Positions 45,163 through 54,570 are shown, counted from the stretch's first letter. The stretch is 64,000 bases of DNA from Pectobacterium brasiliense (GCF_016950255.1 NZ_JACGFN010000001.1:1364001-1428000), one strand, 5' to 3'. Notes: a model not told the origin generated them from the sequence alone. Program-made: numbers and translations.

Positions 45163-46056
45163 ATGGCTTTAACTCCCCTACAGACAAGGATTGTCAGACA
45201 AATTGTCGCCTATATTCGCCGCGAGCAGCTGCCGCCCGGCGCTCATCTGATCGAATCATCGCTGGCGCAGGTACTGAACACCTCGCGCACACCGGTCAAG
45301 GCCGCGCTGCTGTATCTGACGGAAAAAGGCATGCTGCATTACCACCGCAATCGGGGGTTTTATCTTGACCGCCATGCCCATGAATTAGGGCATTTGGTCA
45401 CCGAATTAGCCGCCAGCAGCGAAGAGCCGCTCTACCGGAAGATTGTCGACATGCGCCTCTCCCGCCGGTTGCCAGAGCAGTTTTCAGAAGTGGATCTGAT
45501 GCGAGAATGTCAGGTATCCCGCTCCGTACTGCGTAACGTTCTGACGCGTATTCAACAAGAAGGTTGGCTGGAGTTCCGCACCGGTCAAGGCTGGCGAACC
45601 ACGCCGATTATCGATTCCGTCACGGCCTATGAGGAAAGTTTTACGTTCCGCCTGCTGGTCGAGCCGCTCAGTCTGCTGTCACCGCAGTTTCATATCGATC
45701 AGCACACGCTCAACGCCTGCCGTAAGCAACAGGAAGACATTCTCAATGGGGGTTACCTGACGCTCACACCGCATGAAATGTTCGATGCCAATACGCACTT
45801 TCATGAAACGCTGCTTGCCTGTAGTGGCAACCGCTTTGCCCACCATAGTTTGCAACGAATCAATCAGTTACGGCGTCTGGTGGAATATCGACAAGGAAGT
45901 CCAGCCTTCAATCCGAAGCGATTGGAACAGATTGCAGAGCATCTGGCGATTCTGGATTTCCTGCAACGGGGAGAGATCGAAACAGCGGCAGACTGGATGA
46001 AAAAGCATCTGGAAAAAGCGTGCCACGATAAAGTCAGCATCGATCTTTTTCGGTGA
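45163..46056 (+). CDS. GntR-family regulator with an apparent second winged helix
   Basis: Regulator of 297 residues. Residues about 5-68 form a GntR winged helix (IVRQIVAYIRREQLPPGAHLIESSLAQVLNTSRTPV). Residues about 88-148 look like a second, diverged one (LYRKIVDMRLSRRLPEQFSEVDLMRECQVSRSVLRNVLTRI and GWLEFRTGQGWR). The rest is an all-helical FCD-type sensor with His/Asp positions (FDANTHFHETLLACSGN, about 208-224). It lies about 110 bases after the CitMHS carrier and probably controls it. The duplication is my reading of the sequence. Confidence 0.82.
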   Translation: MALTPLQTRIVRQIVAYIRREQLPPGAHLIESSLAQVLNTSRTPVKAALLYLTEKGMLHYHRNRGFYLDRHAHELGHLVTELAASSEEPLYRKIVDMRLSRRLPEQFSEVDLMRECQVSRSVLRNVLTRIQQEGWLEFRTGQGWRTTPIIDSVTAYEESFTFRLLVEPLSLLSPQFHIDQHTLNACRKQQEDILNGGYLTLTPHEMFDANTHFHETLLACSGNRFAHHSLQRINQLRRLVEYRQGSPAFNPKRLEQIAEHLAILDFLQRGEIETAADWMKKHLEKACHDKVSIDLFR

Positions 46057-46722
46057 AATAACCAACAGAGAGGCCTCAAGTCGTCAGTAACATATGTTTA
46101 AAAAATAAAAAACACCATTTTAAACACCCTAAACGCCCAGCCACTTACAAATAGAAACACATAGAACAATAATTAAACGCCAAATCAGCAACAAAAAATA
46201 AAACTTAGAACACAAAAAAACAAAGTCACGATTTAAATAATTAAAAAATTATTTTTTTATAAAAATGACATGTATATAAAGTTTTTGTTAATTGTTCTTT
46301 TATTTTTACTTAATCTTTAAGTAATTCACCATCTGTTTTATTGATGTACAGCCACATATCATTAGCAACACTACTTCAACACCTTAGCTCATTTGCCTTA
46401 ACCCGCAAAAAACCAATTTAACTAATTGTTTAATAATGGATTAATAAAGAAATCACGCTTTACGCGATCTGCGCATCACATCCCTATTTATCATTACAAG
46501 CGACATGGACATGCATTTTTCGCATGACAAAGATCACAATTACATAACAATCCGCAGAAAAAAAATGTAAAAAACAAGAATCGTTGTAATATCGGCGGGC
46601 AGACACAACACCCCAATAACAGGTTCGGGTGAGGAATTGGTGTATTCAGGGAAAGCACCAGCCATTCATCACGCGGCAATAATATTGTGTTGTCTGAATC
46701 AATTCATCAACATGAGGTTTAT
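46057..46722. other. long AT-rich spacer before the acidic amino-acid carrier
   Basis: About 666 bases, strongly AT-rich in 46090-46480. No gene seen. AAATAATT (46235-46242) and AATTATTT (46247-46254) followed by T-runs could end the regulator transcript. CATGA-N6-TCACA at 46523-46538 is a weak CRP-like site upstream of the carrier. Confidence 0.45.
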
Positions 46723-48033
46723 ATGCAAAGGCAGAAGTTACTTGTACAGATAGTCTTGGCTATCGTCCTGGGAATATTAATCGGCTGGGCTTGCCATCAA
46801 TATCTTGACGGCAGTCGAGCAAAAGAAGTCGCATCTTATTTCAACATGGTTACCGATATCTTCCTGCGCCTGATTAAAATGATCATCGCGCCACTGGTCT
46901 TCGCTACGCTGGTTTCCGGCCTGGCAAGCATGGGAGGAAACTCTTCTGCCGTTGGTCGTATCGGTATGAAAGCGATGATCTGGTTTGTCAGCGCCTCGTT
47001 CATCTCCCTGCTCATCGGTATGGTCTTCGCCAACCTGTTCCAACCTGGCGCAGGCATGAATCTCGAAATCCCCGCACAGCATGTTGCAACAGGTCTGAAC
47101 ACCGACAGCTTTACGCTTAAGAGCTTCATCAGCCATATCTTCCCGAAAAGTATCGTCGAAGCGATGGCGAACAATGAGATCCTGCAAATTCTGGTGTTCT
47201 CTCTGTTCTTCGGTTCCGCGCTTGCCTATGTAAAAGGCAAGAACAAGCATGCGACCACGATCATCTCCATGATCGAAGAACTGACCAAAGTGATGTTCCG
47301 CGTGACCGACTACGTGATGGCGCTGGCCCCTATTGCTGTCTTTGCCGCAATCGCTTCCGCGATTACCACGCAAGGTCTGGGCCTGCTTTACGACTTCGGT
47401 AAACTAATCGGTGAGTTCTACCTCGGTCTGACCGTACTGTGGGGCGTTCTGTTCCTGGTTGGTTACCTGTTCCTGGGCAAAGCCATCGTTACGCTGGCGA
47501 AGCTGATTCGTGAACCCACCATGCTGGCTTTCGCCACGGCGAGCAGTGAATCTGCTTATCCGAAAACCATGGAAGCCTTGACCAAATTCGGCGTGCCGAA
47601 AAAAGTCACCAGCTTTGTGCTGCCACTCGGTTACTCGTTCAACCTCGACGGCTCTATGATGTACCAGTCCTTTGCGATTCTGTTTATCGCACAGGCTTAC
47701 AATATCGACCTGAGCGTTACTGAACAAATCCTGATCCTGCTGACGCTGATGATCACCAGTAAAGGGATGGCGGGCGTAGCGCGTGCCTCTATCGTGGTGG
47801 TTGCTGCAACACTGCCGATGTTCAGCCTGCCGGAAGCCGGCATCCTGCTGATTATCGGTATCGACCAATTCCTGGATATGGGTCGTACTGCAACTAACGT
47901 CATCGGTAACAGCATCTCTACCGCCGTCGTGGCCAGTCTGGAAAAAGATGTCCGCGATGATGATGAGAATGAAGAGGCTACCGACGAAGTCGTCGCCTAT
48001 AAAGAACCTCAGCAGGCTACGCAAAATAGCTGA
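46723..48033 (+). CDS. dicarboxylate/amino acid:cation symporter (DAACS family)
   Basis: Inner-membrane carrier of 436 residues. RLIKMIIAPLVFATLVSGLASMGG, ATASSESAYPKTME (the substrate hairpin), LPLGYSFNLDGSMMYQ and IDQFLDMGRTATNVIGNSIST are family landmarks. It is distinct from GltP at 25172 and closer to the DctA/GltT branch; an acidic tail (DVRDDDENEEATDE) ends the protein. I chose the ATG at 46723 with GAGG 5 bases upstream; a GTG at 46687 is possible. An Asp/Glu racemase gene follows beyond a LysR gene, so aspartate or glutamate is the likely substrate. Confidence 0.88.
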   Translation: MQRQKLLVQIVLAIVLGILIGWACHQYLDGSRAKEVASYFNMVTDIFLRLIKMIIAPLVFATLVSGLASMGGNSSAVGRIGMKAMIWFVSASFISLLIGMVFANLFQPGAGMNLEIPAQHVATGLNTDSFTLKSFISHIFPKSIVEAMANNEILQILVFSLFFGSALAYVKGKNKHATTIISMIEELTKVMFRVTDYVMALAPIAVFAAIASAITTQGLGLLYDFGKLIGEFYLGLTVLWGVLFLVGYLFLGKAIVTLAKLIREPTMLAFATASSESAYPKTMEALTKFGVPKKVTSFVLPLGYSFNLDGSMMYQSFAILFIAQAYNIDLSVTEQILILLTLMITSKGMAGVARASIVVVAATLPMFSLPEAGILLIIGIDQFLDMGRTATNVIGNSISTAVVASLEKDVRDDDENEEATDEVVAYKEPQQATQNS

Positions 48034-48058
48034 TGCTGAGTGAGTGAATACGTCATCT

Positions 48059-48086
48059 ATAGCGGCCTTCGGGCCGCTATTTTTTT
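48059..48086 (+). terminator. terminator after the DAACS carrier
   Basis: ATAGCGGCC (48059-48067), loop TTCG, GGCCGCTAT (48072-48080), then six T. Textbook rho-independent terminator with a UUCG loop. Confidence 0.93.
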
Positions 48087-48120
48087 ATCTCTCGTTGCAC
48101 TGCCAACGCTGTGACGACGT

Positions 48121-49023
48121 TTATAGCCCAGATGCTGATGATAGCCCTTTCATGTAGCGCCAGAATTTCTCAGAAGCCACATTCAACCGCGCATCGAGGC
48201 GATATAGATAAACGCCCATGCGGATCACGGCATTTTCCATGCTCAGGATCGTCAGCTCTTTGTTTTTCAGCTCTTCCTGAATGGAATAGTCCGGCAGCCA
48301 GGCGATACCATAACCTTTCTTCGTCATACGTTTGAGCAAGTCACTCATGGAAGAGACGAAATTGACCGTGAACTTATCGCTGTCGACGCTGGATAAGTAG
48401 CGGCTGACCTGACGCCCCATGTAGCTCGTCTCGGTATAGTTGAGTAGCGGCACCGATGAGGCACTGACATCAAACAGCGGCTTCCCTGCGCTATCACACG
48501 CGCAGACCGGATAAAGCCGAGATTCCAGTATCTTCTCGTGCATGAAGGGCTCTCCCATCAGATCCTCATTATAGAATGAGAAAATGAAGTCACTACGCCC
48601 TTCTTTGAGATTCAGCACCGCCTCATCGACATCGATCGATTCGACATAGAAGATTTTTTCCTGCGGATCCGGCACGTCTTTTAACAGCTCCGGCATGATG
48701 AAGACCGACAGCGAATGCGCCGCGGCGATGGTGATCTTATTCTTGTAATTATCTCCGCCGTGCAGCTTATTGAGCTGATACTCCAAATCATCCAGCGTAT
48801 TACGGATATAGGCGTGGAACACGCGCCCCTGCTCGGTTAACTGTAGTGGCAACGCGCTACGGTCGAAAATATCAAAGCCAACCGCCGCCTCCAGAGCCTG
48901 AATGCGCCGACTGAATGAGGACTGAGAAATATTCCGTTTCTCGGCAGCCAGCGTAAAACTCCGGTGTTCTTCCAGCACGATAAAATCATACAGCCACTTG
49001 GTTTCGATATTATTCAGCATCAC
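48121..49023 (-). CDS. LysR-type regulator, HypT/YjiE-like
   Basis: Regulator of 300 residues. LNNIETKWLYDFIVLEEHRSFTLAAEKRNIS and SFSRRIQALEAAVGFDIFDR make up the winged helix. AAAHSLSV, ESIDVDEAVLNLKEGRSDFIFSF and GYGIAWLPDYSIQEE match E. coli HypT (YjiE), the hypochlorite-responsive regulator, at moderate similarity. Between the DAACS carrier (convergent) and the racemase gene (divergent), it more likely controls those genes than an oxidative stress response, so I give no symbol. Two adjacent ATGs make the start uncertain by one codon. Confidence 0.82.
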   Translation of the reverse strand: MMLNNIETKWLYDFIVLEEHRSFTLAAEKRNISQSSFSRRIQALEAAVGFDIFDRSALPLQLTEQGRVFHAYIRNTLDDLEYQLNKLHGGDNYKNKITIAAAHSLSVFIMPELLKDVPDPQEKIFYVESIDVDEAVLNLKEGRSDFIFSFYNEDLMGEPFMHEKILESRLYPVCACDSAGKPLFDVSASSVPLLNYTETSYMGRQVSRYLSSVDSDKFTVNFVSSMSDLLKRMTKKGYGIAWLPDYSIQEELKNKELTILSMENAVIRMGVYLYRLDARLNVASEKFWRYMKGLSSASGL

Positions 49024-49259
49024 CCCTCACTCAAAACGCGCAGCGTCATATTTTCGTTCCCTATGCCAACGTTCTATATCTGCCAACGACCTACATCGCC
49101 AATAAAGCTGCTGCCCACTATACACCGTTAAAACCAATAAAAGCATAGGCATGCTAATAGTTATGCAAATCTCACATAGTAGATGGGAATTTAGCAATTC
49201 ACATTGCCAAACAGTATGCGATTATCCTTTTAATTTCATAATGCTACAGGGTTAACAGC
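49024..49259. promoter_or_regulatory. divergent promoter region, LysR gene / racemase gene
   Basis: 236 bases, AT-rich on the racemase side. The usual place for a LysR operator, but no T-N11-A palindrome was fixed with confidence. Confidence 0.4.
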
Positions 49260-49976
49260 ATGAACAGTCTCGTGGGAATTCTTGGTGGTATGGGGCCGGG
49301 TGCTACCGTCGATGCGATGCAAAAACTGATCAAAAACACGCCAGCGTATCGGGATCAAGACCATATTCCGATGATTGCGGTGTCTATTCCTGATATCCCT
49401 GATAGAACGAAATGCATTCTCCAGCACAGCGCGTCACCGCTGGATAAAATGCTGCAATATATGAAAATTCTCGAAAACGCGGGCGCTGAATGCATCATTA
49501 TCCCGTGCAATACCGCGCACTATTGGTTTAATGACTTAAAAAAGCAGTGCCGTGCAGAAATGATCAGCATTATTGATGTGACCTGTCAGGCGATTAAGAA
49601 TGCCAACACCACACGCGTTGGCCTATTGGCAACGACGGCGACGGTGAAAGCAAGAATTTATCAGGACAATCTGACTACCGATAATATTGAGTGCTACACG
49701 CCGGATGATGCAGACCAACACCAGGTAATGGAAAGCATCTACGCGTATAAATCCGGTGATATCGACAGAGCCTATAGCCTATTGTCACCGGTAAAAGATC
49801 GCCTGTTGCAGGCTGGCGTTGAGAAAATTATTCTGGGCTGTACCGAGCTTCCCCTGATTCTGGAGCAGGAAGTTAAAACGTCACCACAGCACTATGTCGA
49901 TGCAACGGAAGAGTTAATTAAGAAAACGGTCGAGTGGTATTTTACCCACAGCCCGAGAAATGATATTGCCGCTTAA
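49260..49976 (+). CDS. Asp/Glu racemase family protein (amino-acid carrier module)
   Basis: PLP-independent racemase of 238 residues. VGILGGMGPGATVDAMQ opens it; the two active-site cysteines are Cys83 in IIPCNTAHYW and Cys194 in LGCTELP. Likely substrate is aspartate or glutamate, because the nearest transporter belongs to the DAACS family. It is the same length as the racemase at 15352-16068 but clearly diverged. The LysR gene lies divergently upstream and is probably its regulator. Confidence 0.86.
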   Translation: MNSLVGILGGMGPGATVDAMQKLIKNTPAYRDQDHIPMIAVSIPDIPDRTKCILQHSASPLDKMLQYMKILENAGAECIIIPCNTAHYWFNDLKKQCRAEMISIIDVTCQAIKNANTTRVGLLATTATVKARIYQDNLTTDNIECYTPDDADQHQVMESIYAYKSGDIDRAYSLLSPVKDRLLQAGVEKIILGCTELPLILEQEVKTSPQHYVDATEELIKKTVEWYFTHSPRNDIAA

Positions 49977-50003
49977 TTCTTTAATAAAGATATCCCAATA
50001 AAT

Positions 50004-50039
50004 ATGCCACTCGGCATGAATACTTCTGCCGAGTGGCAT
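50004..50039. terminator. bidirectional terminator between racemase and pectin lyase genes
   Basis: Perfect 13-bp stem (50004-50016 with 50027-50039, 10-base loop) between convergent genes. On the minus strand ATTTATT follows, giving a fair U-run. Confidence 0.8.
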
Positions 50040-50120
50040 CGTGTAATACGCTTAATATCTAATGAATATCAATTCATAATATTGCGTATGCAAGAACGAA
50101 GATAAATAACCGTTCCGTGG

Positions 50121-51065
50121 TTATGACGGGAATTTCAGCGCACTGTTTTGCGCGCCGGAATTAGCAACCACCCAGGATTTCGCCGCAGAGGTGCTCATCA
50201 AACTGTATGAATAGTTAGATGACGCCGTCCATTTAGCCGCAGGCGATTTACTTGCCACAGCCGCCGGTGAACTGCCATTATCCGTAAAGGTTGAACCATT
50301 GCCTTTATCGTCAACCATTCCTTTCTTTTCCGCACCGGAGCCAAATACATTACGCTCAGAAAGTACATTGGCATTCTGCGCAACCGTAAAGGCCAGATTG
50401 AATTTATTGACGTAGTTATTGAAGACGTGGAAATAACCATAACGCATCAGGCCGGGTGCACGCACCTGAATGTTTTCGTAATAGTTATGGCAGATAGTCA
50501 AACGCGGATAGCCATTGTAAGCACTGTTATTATCATCTGCCGGATGGCCGAAGATGCAACCATATTTATGGTTTGAGAATAAGCAGTTACTGATCGTGAT
50601 GTAATCCGCCTTCTCACCGATATAAATCAGTTTATCGAGGCTACCATCGTTATCACTCCACGTATGCCCAGGCCATGAACAGTGATCCACCCAATATCCC
50701 TTACCGTAGTTCAAATACAGCTGGATATCGTCATTATCTTTGATACCAACATCATGTTTAAAAACCAGATTCTGGAAAATGACGTTGGATGAATTGCTAT
50801 CAGCACGCAGGTGGATATTGGTCAGTACATTAGCGCCACCGAAAGAACCAACGATGGTTTTATTGCTGCCAAACACCACTTTGGTCAGTGCTGATGCTTT
50901 CAGCGATGCACCCAGCACGACAATGGTTTTTGCTGAACCGCTCACAGCAGATTTAAAATCGGCCAGAGAGTTTACCGTAACAACTTTACCACCTGTTCCT
51001 CCGGTAACATTTGCCGCTTTTGCAAAACCAATAATCCCATTAAGGTTTGTTGTTGGATAAGCCAT
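50121..51065 (-). CDS. pnl: pectin lyase Pnl (polysaccharide lyase family 1)
   Basis: Plant cell-wall enzyme of 314 residues that cleaves methylated pectin by beta-elimination. The parallel beta-helix core shows NVIFQNLVFKHD, DDIQLYLNYGKGYWVDHCSW, DGSLDKLIYIGEKADYITIS and VRAPGLMRYGYFHVFNNYV (catalytic Arg region). It begins MAYPTTNLNGIIGFAKAANV with no signal peptide, like Pectobacterium Pnl, which is known to be induced by DNA damage through RdgA/RdgB rather than by pectin products. It stands alone, with a bidirectional terminator downstream. The sequence is nearly the same as the Pnl I know. Confidence 0.9.
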   Translation of the reverse strand: MAYPTTNLNGIIGFAKAANVTGGTGGKVVTVNSLADFKSAVSGSAKTIVVLGASLKASALTKVVFGSNKTIVGSFGGANVLTNIHLRADSNSSNVIFQNLVFKHDVGIKDNDDIQLYLNYGKGYWVDHCSWPGHTWSDNDGSLDKLIYIGEKADYITISNCLFSNHKYGCIFGHPADDNNSAYNGYPRLTICHNYYENIQVRAPGLMRYGYFHVFNNYVNKFNLAFTVAQNANVLSERNVFGSGAEKKGMVDDKGNGSTFTDNGSSPAAVASKSPAAKWTASSNYSYSLMSTSAAKSWVVANSGAQNSALKFPS

Positions 51066-51238
51066 AAATTTCCCTCTTTACAATTAGTGAATAGTTATGT
51101 CATTCGGTGCGTTAGTTAATAAAAATAAATAACACGCCTTCGACAATTACAGAGTGTATAGAAGGGAATTCATTAAGCTTATTAATCGAGTTTAATAAAA
51201 AACAAACCCTGCGAATAATTCATTTTTAATTAATAACC
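51066..51238. promoter_or_regulatory. pnl promoter region
   Basis: AT-rich DNA between pnl and the nlpA terminator, containing several AATTAAT-type repeats. The RdgB site known for Pectobacterium pnl should be here, but its sequence is not something I can fix by eye. Confidence 0.4.
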
Positions 51239-51266
51239 TGCCACCTCTATAATAAAAGAGGTGGCA
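51239..51266 (-). terminator. nlpA terminator
   Basis: TGCCACCTCT (51239-51248) pairs with AGAGGTGGCA (51257-51266), a 10-bp stem with an 8-base loop, about 20 bases after the nlpA stop. An AT-rich tract follows on the minus strand. Confidence 0.75.
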
Positions 51267-51286
51267 TAATAACAATCTAATTATTA

Positions 51287-52099
51287 CTACCAACCTTTCA
51301 CTGCCCCGCCGTTAAAAATACGGTTAGCCGCCTGTTCAACTTCATCAGACTGATAGGCCTGAATAAACTTTTTAACGTTTTCCGCCTCTTTATTATTTTC
51401 ACGAGTCACAATAATATTCACATACGGTGACTCTTTATCCTCAATAAAAATACCGTCTTTCGTTGGCGTTAAGCCGGTTTGCTGAATATAGGTCGTGCTA
51501 ATAATCGCGACTGTCACTTGCGGATCGTCCAGCAAACGCGGTAGCTGTGCCCCTTCCACTTCCATAATACGCAGGTTGTGCGTGTTGGTCGTAATATCCA
51601 ACACTGTCGGTAATAAACCCGTATCAGGCTTCAGCGTAATTAATCCAGTTTTTTCCAGTAATAACAGCGCGCGTCCCAGATTCGTAGGATCGAACGGAAT
51701 CGCGATGGTGTCGCCAGCTTTCAGATCGTTGATATTTTTAATCTTCTTCGAATAACCCGCCATCGGGAAGACGAAGGTATTTCCTACCGCCACCAGCTTA
51801 TAACCGTGTTCGCGGTTTTGCTGTTCCAGAAAAGGACGATGTTGAAAGACATTCGCGTCCAAATCGCCTTTATCCGTTGCCTCGTTCGGCAATAGAGAAC
51901 CGCTGAACCCTACCAGTTCGACATCCAGACCATATTTCTCTTTTGCCACTTTCTTCGCGACGTCGGCGACGTCCTGTTCCGCACCGTTAATCACACCGAC
52001 TTTAATGTGGTTGGCAGAATTGCTTGCGCTATCGCATGCCGTCAACGCCATCGCCGCCGTGACCATTCCCGCCACCAGCGCTATACGCCATTTCGTCAT
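51287..52099 (-). CDS. nlpA: lipoprotein NlpA (methionine-binding family)
   Basis: Inner-membrane-anchored binding lipoprotein of 270 residues, homologous to MetQ. Lipobox LTAC puts the lipidated Cys at 22. VGVINGAEQDVADVAKKVA, GFSGSLLPNEAT, VFQHRPFLEQ and NTFVFPMAGYSKKI follow E. coli NlpA rather than MetQ (which has IVGAEQ, FNDYVLPN and FVYPIAGYS). No metNI transporter genes are adjacent, as with E. coli nlpA. I chose the ATG at 52099; the frame extends 20 codons upstream without a lipoprotein signal there. Confidence 0.9.
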   Translation of the reverse strand: MTKWRIALVAGMVTAAMALTACDSASNSANHIKVGVINGAEQDVADVAKKVAKEKYGLDVELVGFSGSLLPNEATDKGDLDANVFQHRPFLEQQNREHGYKLVAVGNTFVFPMAGYSKKIKNINDLKAGDTIAIPFDPTNLGRALLLLEKTGLITLKPDTGLLPTVLDITTNTHNLRIMEVEGAQLPRLLDDPQVTVAIISTTYIQQTGLTPTKDGIFIEDKESPYVNIIVTRENNKEAENVKKFIQAYQSDEVEQAANRIFNGGAVKGW

Positions 52100-52362
52100 C
52101 ACTCTGATTCCCTGATATCGTAAATACATTGATGTATAACTCCATTGGTTTGTAACCACATGGAGTTAAAGAGAAAAACAGTATGTTCCTCGATTAACCG
52201 AGTCAAATAACTCCGCGTTCTATCAATATGCTTTTCATTATTAGGTCAATAAAGAGGGGAATATCTGTTAAGCCGATTCCATTTTACTTCTCTGCTATTG
52301 CTCGCCTCTTGATTCCCCCGCATTATGACGCTTTGATGACCTTGAATTCATACGGCGAAACC

Positions 52363-52992
52363 ATGATTAATGTGGCTTTAGTTGACGATCACATCGTTGT
52401 ACGGTCTGGCTTTGCACAGCTTCTGACATTAGAAAATGATATTCAGGTTGTTGGACAATATGCTTCAGCGGCACAGGCGTGGCCCCATCTACTCAAACAA
52501 CCGATTGACGTTGCCGTGATTGATATTGCCATGCCGGATGAAAGCGGCCTGTCGCTATTAACCCGTCTGCGTCAACAGCGTCCTAATTTTCGCGCCATTA
52601 TTCTGAGCATCTATGACACCACCGCATTTGTACAAAGCGCGCTGGATGCGGGTGCAGGCGGCTATCTCACGAAGCGCTGTGGCCCGGAAGAGTTAGTGCA
52701 AGCGGTTCGTGTGGTCAGCAGCGGTGGCCTGTACCTGTGTGCTGATGCGCTGCACGCCATTCGCCATCAGCAGCAGCCACCGAAAGAGCTGCTGGCACTG
52801 ACCCCGCGCGAGCGGGAAATATTCAGCCTGTTGATCAACGGAATTAGTGTAAAAAGCATCGCTGAACAGCTCGAACTCAGCCATAAGACCGTTCACGTTC
52901 ACCGTGCCAATATTCTCAGTAAATTACAGTGTGAATCTACGGTAGAACTGGTGCACTTTGCACTGCAACACCAACTGCTGGCTGGGAAATAA
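52363..52992 (+). CDS. uhpA: response regulator UhpA
   Basis: DNA-binding response regulator of 209 residues (E. coli UhpA has 196). The receiver domain covers about 1-118 with phospho-acceptor Asp54 in VIDIAMPD. The LuxR-type helix-turn-helix covers about 143-200 (LTPREREIFSLLINGISVKSIAEQLELSHKTVHVHRANIL). The start at 52363 gives MINVALVDDHIVVR, which aligns with UhpA; the upstream open frame is not homologous. uhpB starts 3 bases after its stop. It should activate the hexose-phosphate uptake genes downstream. Confidence 0.92.
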   Translation: MINVALVDDHIVVRSGFAQLLTLENDIQVVGQYASAAQAWPHLLKQPIDVAVIDIAMPDESGLSLLTRLRQQRPNFRAIILSIYDTTAFVQSALDAGAGGYLTKRCGPEELVQAVRVVSSGGLYLCADALHAIRHQQQPPKELLALTPREREIFSLLINGISVKSIAEQLELSHKTVHVHRANILSKLQCESTVELVHFALQHQLLAGK

Positions 52993-52995
52993 ATC

Positions 52996-54570
52996 ATGCG
53001 TCGCCTGCACGTCATCGGCATGACGCTGTTTCTGGCCTTTTTCTATAGCCTGATTTGGCTGGCGCTGTGGACCATCAGTTTCTATTTGAGCAACAACGGC
53101 CAGCAGGCAGCACTGCTGTTACCGCAAGGACTGCGGCTGGCGTTGATGATTTTGCTGCCGCGCAAATACTGGCCGACCTTGCTGCTTGCGGAAATCGCCA
53201 TCCAGAGCTGGCTTATTAGCGAGCAGCTCATAACGCGTTCGCTGCTGCTACTTTCTCCGTTCATCAGCCTGATTCCGGCCATCATCACGCATAAAATCTG
53301 GCATCGCTATACGCTTTATTGGCAACGGCTTCTGCTATTGCTGGCAGCACTGACGCTCAATACCGTTCTGCACGGCATCGCTATCGGCCCCTGGTTACAC
53401 TCGCAGTTGACGCAAACACTGCTAGCGACGTTTACCGGCGGCGTCCTGCTGATCCCGTTCATCTATCTGCTGTACGAATACATCAAGCAGCAGCACTTGC
53501 AGACGTTGCTGGCACAGGAGATCCCCGATCCGCCGTTGCGTACCTCGCTGCTGATTTGGTGCTCGCTGTTTTTTTCTATCGGCGTTTGCCTGCAAATGGC
53601 GTTCACACCCGAGATGGAACGCCTGCTGCTGATCTTCGTTTTTCTGCCTAACGTGGTCATGGCGTATAAATTCGGCTGGCAAGGCGGCGTGCTCTCCGCC
53701 GTACTCGGCAGTCTGATGATTGCCGTCACGCGTCAGGTGAGCGGTGCCTTCGACGATCTGCGCGAGCTGGAACTCTTTCTCTCTACGCAGGCGCTGCTCG
53801 GCATTGGGCTGGGGATCGCGATCAGCCGTCAGCAACAGCTGGCACAGCGGCTCCAGCGCTATCGTCATCAGTTGGAGCAAGAGCTGAAAACCCGGCGGCG
53901 ACTCATGGAGCGCATCATCCACACCGAAGAGGCCGTACGCAAAGACATCGCGCGCGAACTGCACGATGACATCGGCCAAAACATCACCGCCATTCAGATT
54001 CAGGCCATGCTGGTAAAACACAGCGCGCCGGCCGATGCGGCTCAGCATGCTGCCGGACAAATCAGCGAGCTGTCGCGGCGCATCCACCACACCACCCGCC
54101 AGCTTCTGCGCCAGCTGCGTCCACCGGTGCTGGATGAAATGGTGTTGGATAAAGCGCTGCATCATCTGGCGGATGAATTTGCCTTTTCGGCTCGCGGTAT
54201 CCAGTTTCAGCTGGATTATCAGCTCCCCACGCCTCCGCATGATGACGTAGTGGTTTTCACCCTTTACCGGCTGGTGCAGGAACTGCTTAACAACATCAAC
54301 AAGCACGCCAGCGCCACACAGATTACGGTTCGGCTTTCCCAACAGGATGACCTGATTACGCTCGACGTCATTGATAACGGCGTGGGCATCGCACAAGACA
54401 GGTCGCCTCCGACAGGCGGTGGCTTTGGCCTGCGGGGCATCGAGGAGCGCGTACAGGCGTTGGGTGGTCACTGGCTGGTAAAAGCCTCCACCATTGGCGA
54501 CGCTGCCACGCCGCGCGGTACGCACATAATTGTTAACTTGCCCACAAAATTTAAACAAAAAGACAATTAG
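52996..54570 (+). CDS. uhpB: sensor histidine kinase UhpB
   Basis: Inner-membrane kinase of 524 residues. The N-terminal half has about eight spans (MASE1-like, about 1-290). The HisKA_3 phospho-acceptor is His323 in ARELHDDIGQNITAIQIQ. The ATPase part shows ELLNNINKHASATQI (N box), DVIDNGVGI and GGFGLRGIEERVQALGG (G boxes). It transfers phosphate to UhpA when UhpC signals external hexose phosphate. A 378-codon frame on the other strand is a shadow. Operon with uhpA and uhpC. Confidence 0.93.
   Translation: MRRLHVIGMTLFLAFFYSLIWLALWTISFYLSNNGQQAALLLPQGLRLALMILLPRKYWPTLLLAEIAIQSWLISEQLITRSLLLLSPFISLIPAIITHKIWHRYTLYWQRLLLLLAALTLNTVLHGIAIGPWLHSQLTQTLLATFTGGVLLIPFIYLLYEYIKQQHLQTLLAQEIPDPPLRTSLLIWCSLFFSIGVCLQMAFTPEMERLLLIFVFLPNVVMAYKFGWQGGVLSAVLGSLMIAVTRQVSGAFDDLRELELFLSTQALLGIGLGIAISRQQQLAQRLQRYRHQLEQELKTRRRLMERIIHTEEAVRKDIARELHDDIGQNITAIQIQAMLVKHSAPADAAQHAAGQISELSRRIHHTTRQLLRQLRPPVLDEMVLDKALHHLADEFAFSARGIQFQLDYQLPTPPHDDVVVFTLYRLVQELLNNINKHASATQITVRLSQQDDLITLDVIDNGVGIAQDRSPPTGGGFGLRGIEERVQALGGHWLVKASTIGDAATPRGTHIIVNLPTKFKQKDN

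Noticed and set aside
53422..54558. 378-codon minus-strand frame opposite uhpB
   Set aside because: Antisense to the conserved kinase and without recognisable domains; explained by codon bias of uhpB.
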